Position numbers and translations under genes: made by a program
Notes under the pieces: generated by a model
Seen by the model: only the letters and a program-made list of their open reading frames with translations
The model's database searches: none
What the model was told of the DNA's origin: nothing
Shown here: positions 15,738-23,144 of the stretch, piece after piece
How positions within the stretch are numbered: position 1 is the first letter of the stretch
Layout: every line of letters starts with the position of its first letter
Source: Streptomyces formicae
Lineage (GTDB): Bacteria > Actinomycetota > Actinomycetes > Streptomycetales > Streptomycetaceae
DNA: 64,000 bases
Assembly (NCBI RefSeq): GCF_022647665.1
Contig: NZ_CP071872.1
Span: 7,254,001-7,318,000 of the forward strand
Direction of reading: 5' to 3'

Positions 15738-16751
15738 TCAGACGGCCGTGTGCACCGCCGGGCGGCGGCTCGCGATGACCTTCCGCGCCAGGGAGCGCGG
15801 GCTCGTCAGGAAGCCGAAGCCCCACGACATGTGCATCGTGGCCAGCGCCACGGGGATCTGGAGCCGGGCCTTCAGCGACAGGCCCCGGCCCGCCGGGACC
15901 GAACCGGCGACGATCGCCGCGAGATAGCCGGCCGGGACGACGAAGCCCAGCGGGGTGACCGCCGCGCCCAGGACGACGCCCGCGGCGATCGCGCAGACCG
16001 CGGCCGGCGGGGCGAGGTAGCGGAGATTGATCGAGCCCTGGTGGTAGCGGGCCACGACATGGCGCCAGCGGCCGTAGTCCTTGTACTGCTTGGCGAGGGC
16101 GCGGACGCTGGGGCGGGGCCGGTACTGCACCTTCAGCTCGGGCGAGAACCAGATCAGTCCGCCCGCCTCGCGGATGCGGAAGTTCAGCTCCCAGTCCTGG
16201 GCGCGGATGAACTCCTCGTTGTACCCGCCCTGCTGTTCGAGCGCCGCGCGCCGGAAGACACCGAGGTAAACCGTCTCGGCGGGGCCGGCTTCGCCGCCCG
16301 TGTGGAAGGCCGCGTTGCCCACTCCTATCTTCGAGGTCATCGCGGCCGCGACGGCGTGCTCCCAGTCGTTCTCGCCCTCGGCGTGCATGATGCCGCCGAC
16401 GTTCTGCGCGCCGGTCTCCTCCAGCAGGCGGACGGCGGTGGCGATGTAGTCCGGCGACAGCATGCCGTGGCCGTCGACCCGCACCACGACCGGGTGGCGC
16501 GACGCCTTGATGGCGGCGTTGAGCGCCGCGGGCGTGCGGCCCGTGGGGTTCGGCACGGTGTGGACGCGGGGGTCCTCCCGTACGAGCTCGGCGGCGATCT
16601 CGTCCGTTCGGTCGGTGGAAGGGCCGATCGCGATCACCACTTCCAGCTCGCCGTCGTACTCCTGCTCCAGGATGTGACGGACCGAGCTGCGCAGATGCCG
16701 CTCCTCGTTGAGGACCGGCATGATCACGGAGACGGCGGGGAGGGCGGGCAT
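15738..16751 (-). CDS. Family 2 glycosyltransferase with C-terminal membrane segments
   Basis: 337 residues. The GT-A domain starts immediately (VSVIMPVLNEERHL, residues 6-19). The nucleotide-site VVRVDGHGML holds the expected acidic residue, and the acceptor-side motif is RAQDWELNFRIREAGG. The region after residue about 245 contains hydrophobic segments (AAVCAIAAGVVLGAAV, GFVVPAGYLAAIVAGSV), so the protein is membrane-bound with the catalytic domain in the cytosol, like enzymes that build lipid-linked polysaccharide. The ATG at 16751 has GAGGAAG directly upstream and matches the usual family start; a longer frame would translate an upstream 37-bp repeat. It converges on the LCP genes, and another LCP gene lies divergently upstream. 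Confidence 0.88.
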   Translation of the reverse strand: MPALPAVSVIMPVLNEERHLRSSVRHILEQEYDGELEVVIAIGPSTDRTDEIAAELVREDPRVHTVPNPTGRTPAALNAAIKASRHPVVVRVDGHGMLSPDYIATAVRLLEETGAQNVGGIMHAEGENDWEHAVAAAMTSKIGVGNAAFHTGGEAGPAETVYLGVFRRAALEQQGGYNEEFIRAQDWELNFRIREAGGLIWFSPELKVQYRPRPSVRALAKQYKDYGRWRHVVARYHQGSINLRYLAPPAAVCAIAAGVVLGAAVTPLGFVVPAGYLAAIVAGSVPAGRGLSLKARLQIPVALATMHMSWGFGFLTSPRSLARKVIASRRPAVHTAV

Positions 16752-16756
16752 ATCTT

Positions 16757-16864
16757 CCTCGGGGGTCCGGGGGTCGTCCCCCGGGAGACAAGGGTCTCGG
16801 GGATCCGGGGGTCGGTCCCCGGGAGACAGGGTCTCGGGGATCCAGGGTCGGTCCCCGGGAGACT
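16757..16864. repeat. Three imperfect ~37-bp repeats upstream of the glycosyltransferase
   Basis: Copies at about 16757-16790, 16794-16828 and 16831-16864 share CTCGGGGATCC followed by a GGTCGGTCCCCGGGAGAC block; the second and third are nearly identical. Each copy is itself a GC-rich hairpin. They lie in the leader of the minus-strand glycosyltransferase, starting 6 nt before its ATG, so they could affect its translation or transcript stability. Confidence 0.85.
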
Positions 16865-16997
16865 GGGCATTGCCCGCCACGTTACCGCGAACGGGGGACA
16901 CCGGTGCGCGTCGCCCGGGGCCGCAGATCGTATCGGCCTACAGTTCCCGGGATCCCCCGAATGCCACCCCTGACTTGCGCCCCGCGGAGGTCCGCCC

Positions 16998-18512
16998 GTG
17001 CCCACACCGCCCCGCACGCCCCCTCGGAGGCCCGTGGCCCGTGCGCAGCAGCCGCGCCGGGGACCCCAGGTCCGGGCAGGGGGCCGGGCCCCGGTCAGAC
17101 GGCCCAGGCGGCCGCACTGGGGGATCCGGATGGCGACCTCGCTGTCGGTGCTGGTGCTCGGCGTGGGCGCGATCGGGCACGCCCTGGTGACGGGCCTGGA
17201 CAGCGGGATCGGACGGGTCGACCCGTTCAAGGACATGAAGAACCGCCCCGAGGCCGGGAACGGGACGAACATCCTGCTCGTCGGCACCGACGGCCGGGAC
17301 CGGATCACCCGTGACGAGCGCCACAAGTACCGCCTTGGCGGCGCGCCCTGCCGCTGCACCGACACGATCATGCTGGTGCACATCTCGGCGGACCGGGAGC
17401 GCGCGAGCGTCGTGAGCCTGCCGCGTGACTCGTACGCGGAGATCCCCCCGCACACGGACGCGACCACCGGGGCGCGCCACGCGGCCCATCCGGTGAAGCT
17501 GAACGCGGCGTACGCGGAGGGCGGCCCGGCGCTGACGGTGCGGACCGTCGAGCACATGACGAAGGTGAAGATCGACCACTATCTGGAGGTCGACTTCACC
17601 AGCTTCATGAAGACCGTGGACGCGGTGGGCGGGGTGCGGATCTGCACGGCCAAGCCGATGAAGGACACGTACACCGGTCTGGATCTGGCCGCCGGCACGC
17701 ACCAGCTCGACGGCGGGCGGGCGTTGCAGTACGTACGGTCGCGCCATGTCGACGGGGCCGCCGACCTGGGCCGGATGCAGCGCCAGCAGCGCTTCGTGGC
17801 GGCGCTGATCCAGCAGGCGACGAGCAGCGGGGCGCTGCTGAACCCGGTGAAGTTCCGCGAGGTCAGCACGGCGGTGCTGAATTCTGTGCGGGCCGACAGG
17901 GGTTTCGGGGCGGATCAGCTGCTGTCGCTGGGGAAGGCGATGCGGGACTTCTCCCCCTCGTCGTCGGAGTTCACCTCGGTGCCCGTGGGTGATGTCAGCC
18001 ACCCGGTGCCGGGCGTCGGCTCGACGGTGAAGTGGGATCCGGCGAAGTCGACGCGGCTCTTCGCGGCGCTGCGCGAGGACCGGCCGCTGATGCCCGACGC
18101 TCCGCGCAGGGGCACAGGGACGACGTCGGACGCGAAGGTCGTCGTCGACGTGCCGCCCCGCGGGATCCGGGTCCAGGTCTACAACGGCACCGCCATCGCC
18201 GGCCTCGGCGCCCGCGTGGACGCCGGGCTCCGGGCGAGCGGCTTCGCGACGAGCGGGGCGCCGCGGAACGGGGAGCGGCGGGACCTGCGGCGCACGGTCG
18301 TGACGTACGACCCGCGCTGGGACCGCTCGGCGAAGTCCCTGGCCGCGGCGCTCCCGGGCAGCGAGCTCCGCCCGGTCCGCGGCCAGGGCCCCACGCTGCG
18401 GGTGCTCGCCGGCACGGACTTCACCAAGGTCACCCCGGTCCGCGCCGAGACCCCGCCCAAGGGCAAGGGCGTCTTCGACGCGGTGACGGGCGACGAGGTG
18501 GTGTGTCCCTGA
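16998..18512 (+). CDS. LCP (LytR-CpsA-Psr) family protein 4 with LytR_C tail
   Basis: 504 residues. Basic Pro/Arg-rich N-terminus of about 42 residues, one membrane segment (MATSLSVLVLGVGAIGHALVTG), then the LCP domain with TNILLVGTDGRD, CTDTIMLVHISADRERAS, SLPRDSYAEIPP and LQYVRSRHVDGAADLGRM. A LytR_C domain follows at about residue 395 (IRVQVYNGTAIAGLGARV). A Cys-rich loop (APCRCTD) precedes the conserved Asp. The GTG at 16998 gives the shortest N-terminus that keeps the basic region. It stands between a divergent glycosyltransferase and a convergent thioesterase, apart from the triple LCP array. Confidence 0.9.
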   Translation: MPTPPRTPPRRPVARAQQPRRGPQVRAGGRAPVRRPRRPHWGIRMATSLSVLVLGVGAIGHALVTGLDSGIGRVDPFKDMKNRPEAGNGTNILLVGTDGRDRITRDERHKYRLGGAPCRCTDTIMLVHISADRERASVVSLPRDSYAEIPPHTDATTGARHAAHPVKLNAAYAEGGPALTVRTVEHMTKVKIDHYLEVDFTSFMKTVDAVGGVRICTAKPMKDTYTGLDLAAGTHQLDGGRALQYVRSRHVDGAADLGRMQRQQRFVAALIQQATSSGALLNPVKFREVSTAVLNSVRADRGFGADQLLSLGKAMRDFSPSSSEFTSVPVGDVSHPVPGVGSTVKWDPAKSTRLFAALREDRPLMPDAPRRGTGTTSDAKVVVDVPPRGIRVQVYNGTAIAGLGARVDAGLRASGFATSGAPRNGERRDLRRTVVTYDPRWDRSAKSLAAALPGSELRPVRGQGPTLRVLAGTDFTKVTPVRAETPPKGKGVFDAVTGDEVVCP

Positions 18513-18531
18513 GCCCACCCGCCGCGGCCGC

Positions 18532-18590
18532 TTGCGGCGCGGGGCCGTGCGACGAGGGGCGTTGCGGCGCGGGGCCTTGCGGCGCGGGGC
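18532..18590. repeat. Three copies of a 14-bp GC-rich repeat after LCP gene 4
   Basis: TTGCGGCGCGGGGC occurs at 18532-18545, 18562-18575 and 18577-18590, in the gap between the convergent LCP gene 4 and the thioesterase gene. No coding role is apparent. Confidence 0.8.
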
Positions 18591-18599
18591 GCGAGGGCG

Positions 18600-19148
18600 T
18601 CAGTCCTCGTAGCCGTCCGCCGCGCGCTTCTCGCGGAGCTCCTTGATCGCACGCCGCCGCGCCAGCCGGTGCGTACGCCGGATCTGCGCCTCCTGGTAGC
18701 GGCGCTTGTCGCGCTCCGACTCCGGGATCACCGGCGGCACCTGCCGGGGCTTGCCGTCCGCGTCGACCGCCGCGAAGACCAGATACGCGGAGCCGACCTG
18801 CGTCGCGGGCGTCGACTCGTTCCAGCGCTCGGCCAGGACCCGCACGCCGACCTCCATGGAGGACCGCCCGGTCCAGTTGACCTGCGCCTTCACATGGACC
18901 AGGTCACCGACCCTGACAGGCTCCAGGAAGACCATCTCGTCCATCGACGCGGTGACGGCGGGCCCGCCCGAGTGCCGCCCGGCGACCGCTCCCGCCGCGT
19001 CGTCCACGAGTTTCATGATCACGCCACCGTGGACCGTCCCGAGGAGGTTGGTGTCGTTGTGGGTCATGATGTGGCTGAGGGTGGTGCGCGAAGCCGCGGT
19101 GGGCTTACCCGGAATGTCGCCCTCCGGGGTCTGGGCCTGGTCTGTCAT
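18600..19148 (-). CDS. Hotdog-fold acyl-CoA thioesterase
   Basis: Predicted to hydrolyse acyl-CoA to free acid and CoA in the cytosol. The 182-residue protein has the hotdog core motif THNDTNLLGTVHGGVIMKLVDDAAG near residues 30-55, with the Asn/Asp and HGG elements of the YciA/cytosolic acyl-CoA hydrolase group, followed by SMDEMVFLEPVRVGDLV. The C-terminal 40 residues are highly basic (RRYQEAQIRRTHRLARRRAIKELREKR), an extension beyond the usual domain. The ATG at 19148 is chosen because TAGGGT (minus strand, 19161-19156) lies 7 nt upstream as a -10 box, giving a leaderless mRNA. It shares a divergent promoter region with LCP gene 5. Confidence 0.88.
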   Translation of the reverse strand: MTDQAQTPEGDIPGKPTAASRTTLSHIMTHNDTNLLGTVHGGVIMKLVDDAAGAVAGRHSGGPAVTASMDEMVFLEPVRVGDLVHVKAQVNWTGRSSMEVGVRVLAERWNESTPATQVGSAYLVFAAVDADGKPRQVPPVIPESERDKRRYQEAQIRRTHRLARRRAIKELREKRAADGYED

Positions 19149-19155
19149 GCCCTCC

Positions 19156-19192
19156 ACCCTATGCGGCGGCCTGTGGGGCGATGCATTGCATC
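19156..19192 (-). promoter_or_regulatory. Leaderless promoter of the thioesterase gene with an overlapping palindrome
   Basis: TAGGGT (19161-19156) is a perfect Streptomyces -10 box 7 nt before the ATG. GATGCA-T-TGCATC (19180-19192) is a perfect 6-bp palindrome covering the expected -35 position, in a 119-nt region shared with the divergent LCP gene 5. This fits an operator controlling one or both genes. Confidence 0.5.
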
Positions 19193-19267
19193 AGGTTCGC
19201 AACAGCACTGAACCGATTCGCCACCCGGCCTGTCAGGGCCTCGGACCCGGCCTGCACACTGTTCCGC

Positions 19268-20494
19268 ATGAATGACTGGCCCGAAGGCGACGGATACGGA
19301 CGCGGCAGCCGGGGCGCGGAGCCCGAGGGTCCCCGCGTGATGCGGCATGTGCAGCGGCGGCCCATCCCGCAGCAGCCGCAGGGGTACGACGACGGTTACG
19401 GCGGCTACGACGCCCCGTACGACAGCGGGTACAGCACGGGCCAGGTCTACGGCACCCCCGCCGGTGGCGGACGCGACGGATACAGCGCGCCGCCGGACTA
19501 CGGACGTCCCGGCCCCGACTGGCGCCGCCGTCTCAAGGTCGGATCCGTCACCGTGCTCGTCCTCGTGCTCGGCGTCTCCATAGGCACGTACTTCTGGGCC
19601 GACTCCAAGATGCGCCGCGAGGTCGACCTCTCCAAGGTCATCGAGCGCCCCGAGGAGGGCGACTGCACGACGTATCTGATCGTCGGCTCGGACAGCCGCG
19701 AGGGCATGACCGCCGAGGACAAGAAGCGGCTGCACACCGGCTCGGCCGACGGCAAGCGCACCGACTCGATGATGATCCTCGCCGCCTGCGGCAGCGGCAA
19801 CACGATGATCTCGCTCCCCCGCGACTCGGACGTGGAGATACCCTCCTTCGTCGGCTCCGAGTCCGGCAAGACGTTCCCCGGCGAGGGCCGCCGGGTCAAG
19901 CTCAACGCGGCGTACGCGGAGGACGGCCCCGAACTGCTCGTCCGCACCGTCGAGTACAACACCGGCCTGCGGATCGACCACTACGCGGAGATCGGCTTCG
20001 CAGGCTTCGCGAACATCGTGGACGCCCTCGGCGGCGTCGAGATGGACATCCCCAAGGCGTTCAAGGACAAGAAGTCCGGCGCCGACTTCCAGGCCGGCAA
20101 GCAGACCCTCAACGGCGAGCAGGCCCTCGCCTTCGTCCGCACCCGCTACGCCTTCGCGGGCAGCGACCTGGACCGTACGAAGAACCAGCAGAAGTTCCTC
20201 GCGGCCCTCGCCAACCAGGCGGCCACCCCGGGCACGATCCTCAACCCGTTCGCCCTCTACCCGACGCTCGGTGCGGGTCTGGACACCCTCGTCGTCGACA
20301 AGGACATGTCCCTGTTCGACCTGGGTGAGATGTTCTTCGCGATGAAGGGCATCAGCAGCGGCGACGGGAAGTCCATGAACATGCCGATCTCCGGCAACCG
20401 CGGCAGCAACCTGGTCTGGGACAAGGACAAGGTCAAGCAGCTCGTGCAGCAGATCCAGAACGACGAGAAGGTCACGGTCACCTCGGACCGCTGA
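19268..20494 (+). CDS. LCP (LytR-CpsA-Psr) family protein 5
   Basis: 408 residues. The cytoplasmic N-terminus is rich in Gly, Tyr, Asp and Pro (QGYDDGYGGYDAPYDSGYST), then one membrane segment (VGSVTVLVLVLGVSIGTYFW). The LCP domain carries TYLIVGSDSREG, KRTDSMMILA, SLPRDSDVEIP and LAFVRTRYAFAGSDLDRTKNQQKFL. It has no LytR_C domain. The ATG at 19268 follows a weak -10-like CACACT by about 8 nt, suggesting a leaderless mRNA. It is the most divergent of the five LCP proteins here in its tail. A strong terminator follows. Confidence 0.91.
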   Translation: MNDWPEGDGYGRGSRGAEPEGPRVMRHVQRRPIPQQPQGYDDGYGGYDAPYDSGYSTGQVYGTPAGGGRDGYSAPPDYGRPGPDWRRRLKVGSVTVLVLVLGVSIGTYFWADSKMRREVDLSKVIERPEEGDCTTYLIVGSDSREGMTAEDKKRLHTGSADGKRTDSMMILAACGSGNTMISLPRDSDVEIPSFVGSESGKTFPGEGRRVKLNAAYAEDGPELLVRTVEYNTGLRIDHYAEIGFAGFANIVDALGGVEMDIPKAFKDKKSGADFQAGKQTLNGEQALAFVRTRYAFAGSDLDRTKNQQKFLAALANQAATPGTILNPFALYPTLGAGLDTLVVDKDMSLFDLGEMFFAMKGISSGDGKSMNMPISGNRGSNLVWDKDKVKQLVQQIQNDEKVTVTSDR

Positions 20495-20526
20495 CGCGCA
20501 CGAGCGATCCGACGCGCACGCGTGAG

Positions 20527-20553
20527 AAGGGCCCCGCCGGCGGCGGGGCCCTT
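20527..20553. terminator. Bidirectional terminator
   Basis: AAGGGCCCCGCC (20527-20538) pairs perfectly with GGCGGGGCCCTT (20542-20553) over a GGC loop, between the convergent LCP gene 5 and a membrane-protein gene. Confidence 0.9.
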
Positions 20554-20564
20554 GTCGTCCGCCG

Positions 20565-21212
20565 TCAGGCCGCGAAGGGGTTCGCGTGCCCGGGCAGCTG
20601 CTGCCCGGGCCGCAGGAAGCGCTGCCGGCCGTCCTGGTCCCGGACGGCGACGAAGCCGGCGTCCTTGAGCCGCTGGGCGATCCGCTGCCGGCGCACCTCG
20701 CCGATCCTGACGCCGCCCAGGATGACCGCGGCCAGCGCGGCGCCGCCCGCGAGGGCGCCGACGTACATCCCGGCCACGAGCAGGGCCATCACCATGCCGC
20801 CCACGCAGATCCAAGGGAACGTCATGTTCCGGGCCGAGGCCGCCTGGGTCATCACGTCGAACCCGATCCGGTCCTTCAGCCGGGCGACCGCCTCCTGCGC
20901 CCCGGCGTCGGGCTTGAGCGTCCCCGGCTGCAGCCCGGGCGCCGCACCCCCGCGGCCCGCGTCGGGGTACGCGGCGATCGTCGCCGCCTCACGCTCACGT
21001 GCGGCGGGAGCCGGGTCCCGGTACAGGCGGACGACCATGATCTGCTTCTTCTCCCCCTCACGCCGGGCCTCGCCGTACTCGAACCCGTAGTGCTCGACGA
21101 CGTGCGCCAGCGTGGCCGCCCGGCCCGCACGGGCGAACTCGTCCGTCACCACGACCACGTCCTGCGTCGCGATCTGCTTGAGCAACGCGGATATCCGGCT
21201 GTCTGCGCTCAT
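20565..21212 (-). CDS. Conserved membrane protein of unknown function
   Basis: 215 residues, not recognised as a named family. Residues 1-130 are soluble, with a conserved-looking N-terminal half (LLKQIATQDVVVVTDEFARAGRAATLAHVVEHYGFEY) and a charged middle. Two adjacent hydrophobic segments lie at about residues 132-152 and 153-168. The C-terminal 40 residues are basic and polar (RRQRIAQRLKDAGFVAVRDQDGRQRFLRPG). A two-helix hairpin with both soluble parts in the cytosol is likely. Codon use is typical of the host, and it lies outside the adjacent island. Confidence 0.75.
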   Translation of the reverse strand: MSADSRISALLKQIATQDVVVVTDEFARAGRAATLAHVVEHYGFEYGEARREGEKKQIMVVRLYRDPAPAAREREAATIAAYPDAGRGGAAPGLQPGTLKPDAGAQEAVARLKDRIGFDVMTQAASARNMTFPWICVGGMVMALLVAGMYVGALAGGAALAAVILGGVRIGEVRRQRIAQRLKDAGFVAVRDQDGRQRFLRPGQQLPGHANPFAA

Positions 21213-21300
21213 GCCCCACCCCTTGTCTGCTGTGCACGCGGCAGCGGGTCGCGTGCCGCGCGGCAGCGGATCCTAACGAGCCGCCCTCGCCACGACGACG

Positions 21301-21329
21301 ACAGCCCCCGGCGTCGCGCCGGGGGCTGT
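21301..21329. terminator. Strong terminator, probably the original one of the acyl-CoA dehydrogenase gene
   Basis: ACAGCCCCCGGCG (21301-21313) and CGCCGGGGGCTGT (21317-21329) form a 13-bp perfect stem with a TCG loop. It lies 28 nt beyond a displaced fragment of the acyl-CoA dehydrogenase 3' end (21358-21395), in the position and orientation expected for that gene's terminator before the island inserted. Confidence 0.8.
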
Positions 21330-21357
21330 GCTGTGCTGCCTGTGCTGCGAGGGGCCG

Positions 21358-21395
21358 CTACGGCAGGTTGCGGGGCCATGACGATGCGCTGGACC
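21358..21395 (-). repeat. Remnant 1 of the acyl-CoA dehydrogenase 3' end (island left edge)
   Basis: On the minus strand this reads as the last codons and TAG stop of the dehydrogenase gene (V Q R I V M A ... N L P stop) with host-like codons, one inserted C that breaks the frame, and one substitution. Similarity stops abruptly at 21395. It marks the old gene end next to its terminator and the left edge of module A. Confidence 0.8.
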
Positions 21396-21479
21396 AGGAG
21401 CTCGCTGCTCTTCGCGTTGCCGTGAACAGAAAGCCCCGGCCAGCCGACGGGGGACGCCGGGCGAGGCGGTCTCAGGGCA

Positions 21480-22145
21480 CTACGCCTGGGCGCGGACGAG
21501 CAGCGTGCCGATCGTCCGCGGACCGGGCGGAGCGGGCAGGATCTCGGCGGTCGCGCCCGTGAAGCCGTGCTCGGAGAGGATCTCCACCCAGCGCTCGGGC
21601 TCGTAGTCCCAGCGCTTCACGACGAGCGGGTCCTGGTCCTCCGAGCAACTGATGTACGCGGCCTGGCAGCCGTAGCAGCCCTCGATCGCCGGCCGGTGGG
21701 AGAAGGCGAACACGCCGCCCGGCCGGAGCCGCTTACGGACTACTGGGAGAAGCACATTGGGGTCGGTGAACCAGGCCGCGCCGAAAACAGAGAACACCGC
21801 GTCGAGCTCCTCGCCGATCTCGGTGAGGTAGGCGACCGCCTCCGCGCGCTCCACCCGCAGCCCTGGCATGTAGCCCCAACGGTCCTTCGCGGTGGCGAGC
21901 TGGGCGGTCGAGACGTCTACGCCGAGGGCGTGGGCGCCGAGGGTGGTGAGGTGAGCGAGATTCCCGCCGGTGCCGCAGCCGAGCTCAAGGACGGTAGAAC
22001 CGGGACCGACGGCGAGAATCTCGGCGCCGGGGCCGTGGTCGGGATACTGGGTCCAGTTGAACCAGGTGGTCTGACCGGCGGCGTTCACCAGGCGGCGCTG
22101 CTTGCTCCTCTTCGCATACACGTCCCACGCGAGAGTGTCCGTCAA
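21480..22145 (-). CDS. Class I SAM-dependent methyltransferase (island module A)
   Basis: 221 residues. The SAM-binding motif I is VLELGCGTGGN at about residues 50-60, motif II acidic residue in ALGVDVSTAQL, and the post-I region LDAVFSVFGAAWF. C-terminal half: LRPGGVFAFSHRP, then CYGCQAAYISCSEDQDP, which contains three Cys residues unusual for the family. The substrate is unknown; the sequence is closer to small-molecule than to RNA or DNA methyltransferases. The TTG start at 22145 overlaps the TGA of the upstream gene (TTGA), so translation is coupled. Last gene of the module A operon. Confidence 0.85.
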   Translation of the reverse strand: MTDTLAWDVYAKRSKQRRLVNAAGQTTWFNWTQYPDHGPGAEILAVGPGSTVLELGCGTGGNLAHLTTLGAHALGVDVSTAQLATAKDRWGYMPGLRVERAEAVAYLTEIGEELDAVFSVFGAAWFTDPNVLLPVVRKRLRPGGVFAFSHRPAIEGCYGCQAAYISCSEDQDPLVVKRWDYEPERWVEILSEHGFTGATAEILPAPPGPRTIGTLLVRAQA

Positions 22146-22669
22146 CGTGCTGGCCTTTCACGCGGGCGGCCGCCCGGCAGCGGATCACCGGGCGGCCGCA
22201 GGGCGGCTTGCTTCTTGGGGCTGTCGTGGCATCCGGCGTGGCACTGGCCACAGTCGGCCGACGAGGGCCACAGGTCGTGATCCACGGTGAGGCCCGCGGC
22301 GGTCAGCGCCGCCACGGTATTACGCAGCGGCTCGCCCGTCTTGGAGTCGTGGCCATCGGCCTCGGTCTCGGGGACGTGGTGGACGAACCGTCCGACGACC
22401 CGGTCACAGAAGGCCGCATAGTCGACGGTGTGCAGGATGAACGTGTGCCAGCCGATGTCGACGAGCTTGCTCGGTACAAGCCGCTGCCCAGGGGAGTGCA
22501 CGCTGGCGGCGAGGAACGCGGCCGTCTGGGCGACGATGCGGCGCGCCATCGGCTCGTCGATGGCGGTGTGCTCCTTCGTGATGCGGGCGGTGAGCCGCCC
22601 CATCACCTCGGGATCGACCAGGGTGGCCGGGTCGGTGGTGCCCACGGGACGCTCCAGCGCAATGGTCAT
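22142..22669 (-). CDS. GRDP/DUF1399-like protein (island module A)
   Basis: 175 residues. The core VDIGWHTFILHTVDYAAFCDRVVGRFVHHVPE resembles the conserved vD-WH-HLL-T--Y--fC motif of glycine-rich domain-containing (DUF1399-like) proteins, with several His and one Cys that could bind metal. A Cys/His-rich segment (DCGQCHAGCHDS) lies near residue 140. The C-terminus is basic and Pro-rich. The function is unknown. It is translationally coupled to the methyltransferase that follows. A good ribosome site (AGGAGG-like) precedes the ATG. The family assignment rests on motif recognition only. Confidence 0.65.
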   Translation of the reverse strand: MTIALERPVGTTDPATLVDPEVMGRLTARITKEHTAIDEPMARRIVAQTAAFLAASVHSPGQRLVPSKLVDIGWHTFILHTVDYAAFCDRVVGRFVHHVPETEADGHDSKTGEPLRNTVAALTAAGLTVDHDLWPSSADCGQCHAGCHDSPKKQAALRPPGDPLPGGRPRERPAR

Positions 22670-22724
22670 GTTTCCTCCTGTGTGGACGTGCCCTCGGGTG
22701 AGGGCAGTTCAGGGTGCGGCTGAG

Positions 22725-22805
22725 CCCCGGACGGCGGGACGGGGTTCGAGCCGTCCGGGGTGTTGCGACCTGCCCGCTGCCACAAGCCGCCACAACGGCA
22801 GCGGG
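22725..22805 (-). promoter_or_regulatory. Two GC-rich hairpins inside the module A operon
   Basis: CCCCGGACGGC (22725-22735) pairs perfectly with GCCGTCCGGGG (22750-22760), and CCCGCTGCC (22773-22781) with GGCAGCGGG (22797-22805). They fill the 143-nt gap between the small zinc-ribbon gene and the GRDP-like gene. They may lower read-through or protect the upstream mRNA segment, separating the small-protein genes from the enzyme genes. Confidence 0.55.
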
Positions 22806-22812
22806 CGGGGGC

Positions 22813-22938
22813 TTATCGCTCGGGTGGGCAGCTCACGTGCTGGCGGATCGTTGCGCCGGCGCCCGAGGGCGAGTGGATGTCGAAGGACCGGTACGCCTCG
22901 CCGGGCCGGATCTCCTGCTGGCACTTTGCGCAGATCAG
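22813..22938 (-). CDS. 41-residue zinc-ribbon-like small protein, possible CTG start (module A)
   Basis: A short frame not starting with ATG or GTG: the best start is a CTG at 22938 that overlaps the TGA of the preceding gene (CTGA) and has GGGGAG 6 nt upstream. The product contains C-A-K-C near the start and a third Cys near the end (QHVSCPPER), with DIHSPSGAGATIRQH between. Codon third positions are almost all G or C, which argues for real coding. The Cys pattern suggests a metal-binding knuckle. It follows a similar Cys-rich small protein. The start codon is the least certain part. Confidence 0.5.
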   Translation of the reverse strand: MICAKCQQEIRPGEAYRSFDIHSPSGAGATIRQHVSCPPER

Positions 22939-23144
22939 GACGTGCTCCCCTCGGCGTGCTTCTTGCAGGCGCGGGGGAACCAGTTGCAGGGCTGGCCGCC
23001 TCGCCAGTACCGGCGGGGCCCGAGGTCGACGGCGTTTCCGGGAGCGAGGGTGATGCCGCAGAACACGCAGTCACGGCCGCGGAACTGCCATTCCGACAGG
23101 CCGCGCAGGGGCGGCAGTTCGGGGAAGACCGTTCGGGTCGGCAT
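22935..23144 (-). CDS. Small Cys-rich protein (module A)
   Basis: 69 residues with CVFCG near the middle, a later Cys in GGQPCNWFP, and CKKH near the end, a C-x2-C ... C ... C-x2-H layout that suggests zinc binding. ATG at 23144 is adjacent to the TGA of the upstream gene (GTGATG), so it is coupled; a GTG one codon earlier is an alternative. Its own stop overlaps the CTG of the next small gene. Function unknown; the tight packing of small Cys proteins before a methyltransferase suggests a joint role. Confidence 0.65.
   Translation of the reverse strand: MPTRTVFPELPPLRGLSEWQFRGRDCVFCGITLAPGNAVDLGPRRYWRGGQPCNWFPRACKKHAEGSTS

Noticed and set aside
16757..16864. Possible CRISPR-like array
   Set aside because: Only three imperfect adjacent GC-rich repeats with no unique spacers and no cas genes.
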